Shown: positions 52,327 to 59,002 of the stretch, in pieces | How the letters are laid out: each line of letters starts with the position of its first letter | How positions within the stretch are numbered: the stretch's first letter is position 1 | Source: Halomonas ventosae | GTDB lineage: Bacteria > Pseudomonadota > Gammaproteobacteria > Pseudomonadales > Halomonadaceae | DNA: 64,000 bases | Direction: 5' to 3' | Assembly: GCF_004363555.1 (NCBI RefSeq) | Contig: NZ_SNZJ01000001.1 | Location: 186,001-250,000, forward strand | Notes under the pieces: generated by a model | What the model saw: only the letters and a program-made list of their open reading frames with translations | The model's database searches: none | What the model was told of the DNA's origin: nothing | Translations under genes and position numbers: made by a program

Positions 52327-53541
52327 ATGGACAGCGAGACGTGGCCGGTAGCGCCCGGCGAGAGGCTCGAGTCGACATCGGCGACGCTCGAGCGACTGCC
52401 TGCAGCGGAGAGGGAGCGGCAGGCGCTGCATATCGCCGCCAACACGGACGCCGAGGCCGTGGCGCAGTGGCTGGCCGAGTACCGGGCCAGCCCGCGGACC
52501 CGGCACAGCTATCGCCGCGAGGCGCAGCGCCTGCTGCTGTGGCTGGCGGAGCAGGGCAGGGGGCTCGATGCGCTGCGCCGGGAGGACCTGGACGCCTTCG
52601 AGGCCTTCCTGGCCGACCCGCGCCCCGTCGAGCGCTGGATCGGGCCGGTACGCCCGCGTAATGACCCGCGATGGCGTCCCTTCCGTGGCCCGCTGTCGCC
52701 TGCCAGCCGCCGGCAGAGCCTGGTGATCCTGCAGGGCATGTTCGCCTGGCTGGTGGAGGCGGGCTGGGTCCGCCACAATCCCTTCCGCCTGATGCGCGAC
52801 AAGCGCCGGCGCCTGGACAACCGCCAGGGCGGGATCGAGCGCTACCTGGAGCGCCCCCTGTGGGAGTGGCTCTGGGAGTGGCTGAACCGGCCGGCAGGAG
52901 AGGGCGCCTCGAACCGACATCGCTACGAGCTGACCCGGCGGCGCCTGGTCTTCGGCTTCGCCTACCTGCTGGCCCCGCGGATCAGCGAGATGAGTGCGGC
53001 GCGCATGAACGACTTCCGGCGCCGCGAGGGGCGCTGGTGGTGGCACGTGGTGGGGAAGGGCGACAAGGCGGCGCGCATCCCGGTGCCGCCGGACATGATG
53101 GCGCTGCTGGGCGAATGGCGAAGCACGCTGGGCCTGGCGGCGGAACCCACGCCGGATGACGCCTCCCCCCTGCTGCGGGCCCTGGATGGCCGGCGCGGGC
53201 TGGGTGACAACCGCCTCTACCGGCTGATCCGCGATGGCTTCCGGGAGGCGGCCGAGGCGCTCGAGGGGGAAGCGGGCGAGGCGGCGCAGGGCGAGATACA
53301 ACGCCTGCGGCAGGCGACACCGCACTGGCTGCGCCATACGGCCCTGACCCATCAGGCCCAGGCCGGGGTGGAACTGCGCTACCTGGCCGCGACGGCCCGC
53401 CATTCACGCCTCGACACCACGGCGCGCTACCTGCATGCCGAGGACGAGGAGTGGCATCGCCAGCAGGCGCAGCACGGGCTGGGGTCGGGACGCCCGGCAG
53501 GCGATGACGATGATCGAGATGGCGGGCGTGAGCCGTTATAA
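52327..53541 (+). CDS. Tyrosine recombinase (site-specific integrase)
   Basis: A 404-residue DNA recombinase. The N-terminal SAM-like/core-binding domain is at about 40-155. The catalytic domain, from about 175, has all active residues: Arg218 (LLAPRISEM), Lys244 (VVGKGDK), His333-x-x-Arg336 (TPHWLRHTALTH), His359 (ARHSRLDTTARY) and the nucleophile Tyr368. No phage or transposon genes adjoin it, and codon use looks like its neighbours. The start follows ten tandem Shine-Dalgarno-like repeats. It is divergent from the KfrA-like gene. The target site is unknown. Confidence 0.93.
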   Translation: MDSETWPVAPGERLESTSATLERLPAAERERQALHIAANTDAEAVAQWLAEYRASPRTRHSYRREAQRLLLWLAEQGRGLDALRREDLDAFEAFLADPRPVERWIGPVRPRNDPRWRPFRGPLSPASRRQSLVILQGMFAWLVEAGWVRHNPFRLMRDKRRRLDNRQGGIERYLERPLWEWLWEWLNRPAGEGASNRHRYELTRRRLVFGFAYLLAPRISEMSAARMNDFRRREGRWWWHVVGKGDKAARIPVPPDMMALLGEWRSTLGLAAEPTPDDASPLLRALDGRRGLGDNRLYRLIRDGFREAAEALEGEAGEAAQGEIQRLRQATPHWLRHTALTHQAQAGVELRYLAATARHSRLDTTARYLHAEDEEWHRQQAQHGLGSGRPAGDDDDRDGGREPL

Positions 53542-53542
53542 T
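53537..53542 (+). promoter_or_regulatory. sufE -10 element
   Basis: A perfect TATAAT overlaps the recombinase stop codon, with TCGAGA (4/6 match to TTGACA) 17 bp upstream, placing transcription start about 20 bp before the sufE start. sufE therefore probably has its own promoter. Confidence 0.55.
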
Positions 53543-53569
53543 GGCACCAGCCACCTTCCAGGAGAGACC

Positions 53570-53998
53570 ATGACTGCCGAGACCACCGCCGAACAGGCCC
53601 AGCAGGAACTTCTCGACGAGTTCGAGATGTTCGACAACTGGATGGATCGCTACCAGTACATCATCGACATGGGCAAGCAGTTGCCGGCCTTTCCCGAGGA
53701 GTGGAAGGTCGAGGAGCTGAAGATCCAGGGCTGCCAGTCCAATGTCTGGATGCACCACCGCCGCGACGGCGAGACCCTGCATTTCGATGCGGTCTCCGAC
53801 GCCGCCATCGTCTCCGGGCTGATCGCCGTGCTGATGCGCATCTACAACGACCGTCGTCCGGCGGATATCCGCGCCACCAGCCCCCACTTCATGCGCGACC
53901 TGGGCCTCGACAAGCACCTCTCGCCGACCCGCAGCAACGGCCTCAACGCCATGCTGGAGCGGATCTACCGCGTCGCCGAGCAGGAAGCGGCCGCCTGA
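53570..53998 (+). CDS. sufE: SufE family cysteine desulfuration protein
   Basis: Accepts sulfur from a cysteine desulfurase (SufS or CsdA) for Fe-S cluster assembly. The 142 residues show LLDEFEMFDNWMDRYQYIIDMGKQLPAFPEEWKVEELKIQGCQSNVWM, with the sulfur-accepting cysteine in GCQS, then SPTRSNGLNAMLERIYRVA. No sufS/csdA is adjacent in the window. AGGAGA precedes the ATG at 53570 by five bases. It converges with yidD, with one base between the stops. Confidence 0.93.
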   Translation: MTAETTAEQAQQELLDEFEMFDNWMDRYQYIIDMGKQLPAFPEEWKVEELKIQGCQSNVWMHHRRDGETLHFDAVSDAAIVSGLIAVLMRIYNDRRPADIRATSPHFMRDLGLDKHLSPTRSNGLNAMLERIYRVAEQEAAA

Positions 53999-53999
53999 A

Positions 54000-54338
54000 T
54001 CAGCGATCGTCGGTCCGGCAGCGGAACTGCTCGTCCAGCTCCGGATCCTCCCGGCAGAGCCGCTCGCTGGGGCCGCCCGGGACCGGGTCGATCCCCCCCT
54101 CGCAGCCCGGGTGGCAGCGGGCGATACGCCGCAGCGCCATGATCCCCCCCCGGAAGGGGCCATGCACCTGCAGCGCCTCCATCGTATAGCTCGAACAGCT
54201 TGGCCAGTAGCGACAGCGCGGGCCCAGCAACGGGCTCAGCGTCAGCTGGTATAGCCTCACCGCACCGATCATCAGCCAGCCGAGTGCCCGGCCCAGCCCG
54301 CGCAGCAGGCGATGGATGCCCGCGGCCAGGCAGGACAC
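54000..54338 (-). CDS. yidD: Membrane protein insertion efficiency factor YidD
   Basis: A 112-residue YidD protein linked to YidC-dependent membrane insertion. The signature LIGAVRLYQLTLSPLLGPRCRYWPSCSSYTMEAL begins at about residue 24, with CxxYPSCSxY-type cysteines, followed by GGIMALRRIARCHPGCEGGIDPVP. The usual home of yidD is between rnpA and yidC. Here it lies beside hisI-zur, so this may be a relocated or additional copy. The C-terminal tail is longer than usual (E. coli 85). Confidence 0.9.
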   Translation of the reverse strand: MSCLAAGIHRLLRGLGRALGWLMIGAVRLYQLTLSPLLGPRCRYWPSCSSYTMEALQVHGPFRGGIMALRRIARCHPGCEGGIDPVPGGPSERLCREDPELDEQFRCRTDDR

Positions 54339-54341
54339 GTC

Positions 54342-54782
54342 TCAGCCCTTGCCGTAGAGGGCGTCGGGGTCGATCAAGGGCTCGCTGGCGACGCGCGCCT
54401 CGTCGCCCTCCAGTGCCACGTAGAAGCAGCTGCGCCTGCCGCTGTGGCAGGCCGGCCCCGTCTGGGCCACCTGCAGCAGCAGGGTGTCGCCGTCGCAGTC
54501 CAGTGCCGCGCCCTTCAGGTGCTGCTGCTGGCCGGAGCTCTCGCCCTTGCGCCACAGCTTGCCCCGCGAGCGCGACCAGTAGCAGACGCGGCCGGTGTGC
54601 AGGGTCTCCTCCAGGGCCTCGCGGTTCATCCAGGCCATCATCAGCACCTCGCCGCTGTCGTGCTGCTGGGCGATGGCCGGGATCAGGCCGTCGGCGTTGA
54701 AGCGGATGGCGTCGAGGATCCCGGCCAGGGGGAAACGGCTGTCACGGGGGGCCCGTTCGAGGGCCTTGAAGGTGTCGCTCAT
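54342..54782 (-). CDS. hisI: Phosphoribosyl-AMP cyclohydrolase, stand-alone HisI
   Basis: Opens the ring of phosphoribosyl-AMP in histidine synthesis, using zinc. The 146 residues keep MMAWMNREALEETLHTG, YWSRSRGKLWRKGESSG and the zinc/magnesium residues in DCDGD, GPACHSGRRSCF. There is no fused HisE domain. It starts in an ATGA overlap with the end of zur instead of sitting in a his operon. Stand-alone hisI next to zur suggests a zinc-responsive second copy, though the zinc cysteines are intact. Confidence 0.9.
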   Translation of the reverse strand: MSDTFKALERAPRDSRFPLAGILDAIRFNADGLIPAIAQQHDSGEVLMMAWMNREALEETLHTGRVCYWSRSRGKLWRKGESSGQQQHLKGAALDCDGDTLLLQVAQTGPACHSGRRSCFYVALEGDEARVASEPLIDPDALYGKG

Positions 54783-55252
54783 GGAAACTCCGCAGGGGCG
54801 GCGGGGCGCTCGGTTGCCTGCCGGCAGGTGTCACACTGACCCAGCAGCTCGATGGTCTGGCGCTGGACCTCGAAGCCCAGCTCCCTGGCGCGTCGCGCCA
54901 GGTGGTCGTTGATCTCGTCCAGGTGCAGCTCCTCGACCCGCCCACAGAGGCGGCAGATCAGCAGCTGGAAGCCGTGGGCATGCTCGGGACAGGGGCAGGC
55001 CACGTAGGCGTTGAGGGACTCGATGCGGTGCACCAGCCCCTGGTCGATGAGGAACTCCAGGGCGCGATAGACGGTCGGCGGGCGTGCCGCGGCGTGTTCC
55101 GCGGCCAGGCGGTCGAGCAGGTCATAGGCCTTCAGGCTGCCGGGAGCGGCGGCGATCATCTCCAGCACCCGACGGCGGATCGGCGTGAAGCGCGCGCCGC
55201 GCTGCTGGCACTGCCGTTCGGCCTGGCGGATCATGTCGCGGGGATCGGTCAT
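54779..55252 (-). CDS. zur: Fur-family zinc uptake regulator Zur
   Basis: A zinc-responsive repressor of zinc uptake genes. The 157 residues show RFTPIRRRVLEMIAAAPGSLKAYDLLDRLAAE, PPTVYRALEFLIDQGLVHRIESLNAYVACPCPEHAHGFQLLICRLCG and structural-zinc cysteine pairs Cys100/103 and Cys140/143, the Zur arrangement. There is no clear ribosome-binding site. ATG 55252 (MTDPRDMI) is chosen, but an ATG 11 codons upstream is possible. hisI follows with a four-base overlap. Confidence 0.9.
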   Translation of the reverse strand: MTDPRDMIRQAERQCQQRGARFTPIRRRVLEMIAAAPGSLKAYDLLDRLAAEHAAARPPTVYRALEFLIDQGLVHRIESLNAYVACPCPEHAHGFQLLICRLCGRVEELHLDEINDHLARRARELGFEVQRQTIELLGQCDTCRQATERPAAPAEFP

Positions 55253-55325
55253 GGCACCCGGAGGATGACGGAAAGGAAGCGCCATTCTACGCGCCGGGCC
55301 GGCAAGGGGCCAGCCGCGGCCGCCG

Positions 55326-56288
55326 TCAGGCCGTCTCGCGAAGCTCGCTGGAGCGGGCGAAATGGTGCTGGGCGAAGGCGACCCTTTCCTCGGGCGCGAC
55401 CCCCTCGGGCTGGCGTTCGATCAGGTCGAGGCGGGAGCGCAGCCCCTCGCCGTTGGCCATCTGGATCGCCAGCCCCGGACGGGCGTTGAGCTCGAGCAGC
55501 ATGGGGCCGTGGTCCCGGTCGAGCACCATGTCGGTGCCGAGATACCCGAGCCCGGTCATCTCGAAACAGCCGGCCGCCAGCCGCAGCAGGGTGCCCCAGT
55601 CGCTGATCTGAAGGCTGGCGAGCTCGTGGCCGGTATCCGGATGGTCGTGGCGCGTGCGGTCGAACTGCACCCCGCGGATCGCGCAGCCGCTGGCGATGTC
55701 GATGCCCACCCCCACGGCGCCCTGGTGCAGGTTGGCCTTGCCGTCGGAGGCGGCGGTGGAGAGGCGCATCATCGCCATCACCGGATAGCCCTTGAAGACG
55801 ATGACCCGGATGTCCGGTACCCCCTCGTAGGTGTATTCGGAGAAGGACTCGTCGAAGTTGATCAGCGCCTCGATCAGCGCCACGTCCGGGGAGCCCCCCA
55901 GGGAGTAGAGCCCGGAGAGGATATTGGAGACATGGCGCTCCACGTCGCCGAGGGTCAGCTGGGCGCCGCTGGGCTTGATGTAGCGACCGCCCTCGATCCG
56001 CTCGATGACCAGGATCCCCTTGCCGCCGCTGCCCTTGGCCGGCTTGATCACGAAGCCGTGGTGGCCGGTGAGCATGCTACCGATGTGCTTGACACCGAAC
56101 TGGGTGGTCACGGTGCCGATCAGCGCCGGCGTGGTGATGCCGTACTCCTGGGCCAGCAGCTTGGTCTGGAGCTTGTCGTCCACCAGCGGATAGAGCCGGC
56201 GGTTGTTGTAGCGCCCGATGTAGCGAATGTTGCGCCGGTTCATGCCGATGATGCCCTTGGCATGCAGGCGGGCAGGGGTCGTCCACAT
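55326..56288 (-). CDS. RimK-related ATP-grasp ligase (alpha-L-glutamate ligase-like)
   Basis: An ATP-grasp amidoligase of 320 residues. KLLAQEYGITTPALIG and GFVIKPAKGSGGKGILVIERIEGGRY form the ATP-binding subdomain. DIRVIVFKGYPVMAMMRLS, HQGAVGVGIDIASG and the magnesium/catalytic stretch MLLELNARPGLAIQMANGEG follow. The subfamily occurs in operons with an inactive transglutaminase-7TM protein and a RimK-type aspartyl protease, as here (gene order protease, transglutaminase, ligase). It probably adds an amino acid to an unknown substrate. Confidence 0.88.
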   Translation of the reverse strand: MWTTPARLHAKGIIGMNRRNIRYIGRYNNRRLYPLVDDKLQTKLLAQEYGITTPALIGTVTTQFGVKHIGSMLTGHHGFVIKPAKGSGGKGILVIERIEGGRYIKPSGAQLTLGDVERHVSNILSGLYSLGGSPDVALIEALINFDESFSEYTYEGVPDIRVIVFKGYPVMAMMRLSTAASDGKANLHQGAVGVGIDIASGCAIRGVQFDRTRHDHPDTGHELASLQISDWGTLLRLAAGCFEMTGLGYLGTDMVLDRDHGPMLLELNARPGLAIQMANGEGLRSRLDLIERQPEGVAPEERVAFAQHHFARSSELRETA

Positions 56289-56292
56289 GGGA

Positions 56293-57798
56293 TCAGTCCT
56301 CCGTGACCGGCTTGAAGCGGCGCAGCTCGAGCAGGCGGTAGCCGGTGTAGTTGCCGAGCAGCAGGATCAGCGCCATCAGGATCAGCTGGACCCCGAGGAA
56401 GTTGAAGGTGATGTGGCGGATCCAGGGATTGTTCATCGCCAGGTAGGCCAGCACCGCGGTGAGCAGACTGCCGCCGCCCTGGATCAGCACCTGCTTGGGG
56501 CCTTCCTCCTCCCAGAGGATCGACATCCGCTCGATGGTCCAGGAGAGAATGATCATCGGGAAGAAGGTGATGGTCAGGCCGGCGTTGAGCCCGAAGCGGT
56601 AGGAGAGCACCGAGAACACCGAGATGATGGCGATGACCGTGATGATCACCGCCGTCACTCGCGCCACCAGCAGCAGGTTCAGGTAGGAGAGATAATTTCG
56701 GATCACCAGCCCCACGGCCACCACCAGCAGGAAGCCGACCAGCCCGGTGACCAGGGTGGTCTGGATGAAGGCCAGGGCGATCAGCACGGGCATGAAGGTG
56801 CCCGAGGTCTTGATGCCGACCAGCACCCGAAGGATCACCACCATCAGCGCGCCGATGGGGATCAGCAGGATGGTCTGGAACAGCGCCTGGTCCTCCAGGG
56901 GCAGGCTGTGGATCGAGAAGTTGAGCAGGGTGTCATCGGCCAGCTGGCTGCGCACCGCCGCCGCCGCCGGCTGGTTGCGGGAGAGCATCGAGAAGCCGAC
57001 CCGCGAGTCGCTGCCGCCCTGGACCTCGAGCACCGCCTGCCCGGCCGACTCCCAGAGCAGCAGGTTGTCCGGCCGCCCGCGGGTCCCGGTGCGGGGGTCG
57101 AACAGCGCCCACTCCTCGTCGTCGAAGACCTGGATCCAGGAGGTCAGGCTCTGCCGCCGGCGCCCGTGCTCGAGCAGCAGGCCGCTGACCTCGCGGGCCG
57201 GCACGCCGGCCTGGTTGAGCAGGCGCACCAGCAGCGGGGTGCGGTCGAACTGGGTCAGCAGCAGGCGGGCATTCTCGCCCTGGCGCTCATCGGTGAAGTC
57301 GGTGATCAGCTCGCGTGCAAAGGTGAAGGGGTCGGCGCTGCGTGACCAGGCCCGCTCGATCACCTGGCTGGCCGCGGTGTCGTAGGGGGTCTCCCAGACG
57401 ATGTCACGACGCAGGGGAGGGGACTCGATCGCCGGGTTCTTCGACTCCGGGGCGACCAGTGCCTGGACGCTGTAGTAGAGCTGCTGGTCGCCGGTAGCCT
57501 CGCGCGTCGACCACTCCGCACGCCGACCGCCATCCTCCTCGAGGAAGGCGAGCCCGTAGCCGGGGGAAGCGGTGTGTTCGGTGAGGATGCGATACCCCTG
57601 CTGGCTCGAGGGCAGTGCCATGTTGACCTTGGCCGGCCCGTCATCGGCGGTGAAGTTGACCTGGGCCTCGATCTCCCAGACCTGGCGCTGCTCGCCGGGC
57701 GTCCAGGGGACCTCGAACTGCACGTGCCGGTGGATGCTCAGGGCGACACCGGCCACCAGCAGGAAGGCGACGATCAGGTAGAAGGGCAGTCGTGACAT
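56293..57798 (-). CDS. Inactive transglutaminase fused to seven transmembrane helices
   Basis: A 501-residue membrane protein. One N-terminal helix (about 6-24) leads into a periplasmic transglutaminase-like domain (to about 265) without an evident catalytic cysteine: the usual Cys position reads LNQAGVPAREVSGLLLEHGRR. Seven hydrophobic helices follow, from LFQTILLIPIGALMVVILRVLVG to FNFLGVQLILMALILLLGNYTGYRLLEL. The domain order matches the paired Pfam families named for this architecture. It lies between the lipoprotein protease and the RimK-like ligase, five bases from the latter. Confidence 0.9.
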   Translation of the reverse strand: MSRLPFYLIVAFLLVAGVALSIHRHVQFEVPWTPGEQRQVWEIEAQVNFTADDGPAKVNMALPSSQQGYRILTEHTASPGYGLAFLEEDGGRRAEWSTREATGDQQLYYSVQALVAPESKNPAIESPPLRRDIVWETPYDTAASQVIERAWSRSADPFTFARELITDFTDERQGENARLLLTQFDRTPLLVRLLNQAGVPAREVSGLLLEHGRRRQSLTSWIQVFDDEEWALFDPRTGTRGRPDNLLLWESAGQAVLEVQGGSDSRVGFSMLSRNQPAAAAVRSQLADDTLLNFSIHSLPLEDQALFQTILLIPIGALMVVILRVLVGIKTSGTFMPVLIALAFIQTTLVTGLVGFLLVVAVGLVIRNYLSYLNLLLVARVTAVIITVIAIISVFSVLSYRFGLNAGLTITFFPMIILSWTIERMSILWEEEGPKQVLIQGGGSLLTAVLAYLAMNNPWIRHITFNFLGVQLILMALILLLGNYTGYRLLELRRFKPVTED

Positions 57799-57837
57799 GG
57801 GTCTTCCTTGATGGGGCTTGGATCAGGCGTGACAAGG

Positions 57838-58689
57838 TCACTCTTCGGCTTCTTCTTCATCGCGATCGGCGGCCTCGTCGGCGCCGGCCTCCTCTGCCGG
57901 ACGCCCGCCCGGGAACTCGGGGCGCTCATGAAGGTACTGCTGGGCCACGTCGATGACGGCGATGTCCATCAGGAAGCGGCGACCCAGCAGCACCGGATGG
58001 TCCAGGTGAGTACGGTCATTGAGCGTGAACTGCACCGTCTCGCGCAGCGGTCCCAGGGTCATCAGCAGGCTGATCACCGGGCGCGAATCCTCGCCGGAGG
58101 CCTGGATGATGCGTACCCGGCGCTCCACCGGGGCCTCGATCCACTCGTCGCGAACGCTGTCGACCACGCTGTCGGCCTCGTTGAGCCCGAGCTTGAAGCG
58201 CACCCAGTTCTCGCCGTCGCGCTCGAAGCGGGTGATCTCGGTGGCCGACAATGACGAGGTGGTGGCACCGGAGTCGATGCGCGCCTTGAGGTAGGTGCCG
58301 ACACCGGGCAGGCCGATCCATTCGCTGCGACCCAGGATCTCCTTGTTGTCCAGGCGCGTCGGGCCGTCGCTGCACTCGCGGGTCGCCTCGGGCTGGTCGT
58401 CGGGGCGGCCGAGCTGAGCCACATCGCCCCGCAGCTGCCGCAGCAGGCTGCCGACCTCGCGCACGTCCGCCGAGAGCGCCTGTTGCCGCTGCAGTTGCTG
58501 GTCGAGACGGGCCTGCTGGCCGGTCACGCAGCTGGCGGTGACCGTACCTTCCAGCCGGTCGATGCGCGCCTGGAACTCGTCGCTGGTGACGGGCGGCGGC
58601 GGGGGCTCGCGTTCGGGCAGCAGGGTGCAGCCGCCTAGCAGCAGGGTGGCAAGAAGCAGGGTGCCGACAGAGGGCAGACAGTGGCGCAT
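57838..58689 (-). CDS. RimK-type aspartyl/zinc protease-like lipoprotein
   Basis: A 283-residue periplasmic lipoprotein with lipobox LGGC (Cys21). A coiled-coil-like stretch (about 33-85, TSDEFQARIDRLEGTVTASC, then glutamine-rich) leads to the ATP-dependent-zinc-protease (DUF785) domain at about 105-250: GRSEWIGLPGVGTYLKARIDSGATTSSLSATEI, a retropepsin-like DSGATTS motif, and later DHPVLLGRRFLMDIAVIDV. The acidic C-terminus is low-complexity. I chose ATG at 58689 because it gives a proper lipoprotein signal. It is first in the three-gene operon. Confidence 0.88.
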   Translation of the reverse strand: MRHCLPSVGTLLLATLLLGGCTLLPEREPPPPPVTSDEFQARIDRLEGTVTASCVTGQQARLDQQLQRQQALSADVREVGSLLRQLRGDVAQLGRPDDQPEATRECSDGPTRLDNKEILGRSEWIGLPGVGTYLKARIDSGATTSSLSATEITRFERDGENWVRFKLGLNEADSVVDSVRDEWIEAPVERRVRIIQASGEDSRPVISLLMTLGPLRETVQFTLNDRTHLDHPVLLGRRFLMDIAVIDVAQQYLHERPEFPGGRPAEEAGADEAADRDEEEAEE

Positions 58690-59002
58690 GAACAGGGCTC
58701 GAGCGTCAGGATGATGCGTGATGATAAGGAGTCGCCTCCAGCCTTGTCCAACGTGGACGGGACGCGACAGCATGATTATAGTCGGCCCGGAGAGATCTCC
58801 CATGACCATTATTTAACATAATATACATTATGCGAACCAAAGGGCGTATACACTTCCGAGACCTTTGATGCCGGTCAAGATGCCTGTCGAATCGCGTGAA
58901 ACCGCTACTTCATCAGGCAATGCCTGGACTACCCTGCGCCTTGGGGCGTTGGCCCGACGCTCGCCGTCAGGGCTTCAACAAGGATCATGCAAGGGGATCA
59001 CG
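58690..59002. promoter_or_regulatory. Divergent region between the lipoprotein protease and triple-barrel genes
   Basis: A 313-bp region without a supported gene. An AT-rich core (58804-58860) holds CATAAT-ATAC-ATTATG (58817-58832), a perfect 6-4-6 inverted repeat suited to a dimeric regulator, and GTATAC nearby. The barrel frame is open back to 58865, but that part shows no signal peptide and is probably untranslated leader. Confidence 0.45.

Noticed and set aside
52063..52378. N-terminal extension of the KfrA-like protein through the heptamer array (Leu-Ala-Pro-Cys-Ser repeats)
   Set aside because: The reading comes from the repeat itself on the opposite strand. The HTH domain, the ribosome-binding site and the promoter all point to the start at 52063.
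51000..53600. Remnant prophage or integrative element around the recombinase
   Set aside because: Both sides are housekeeping genes (nfuA, sufE). No phage, conjugation or cargo genes, no tRNA and no att-like duplication are visible.
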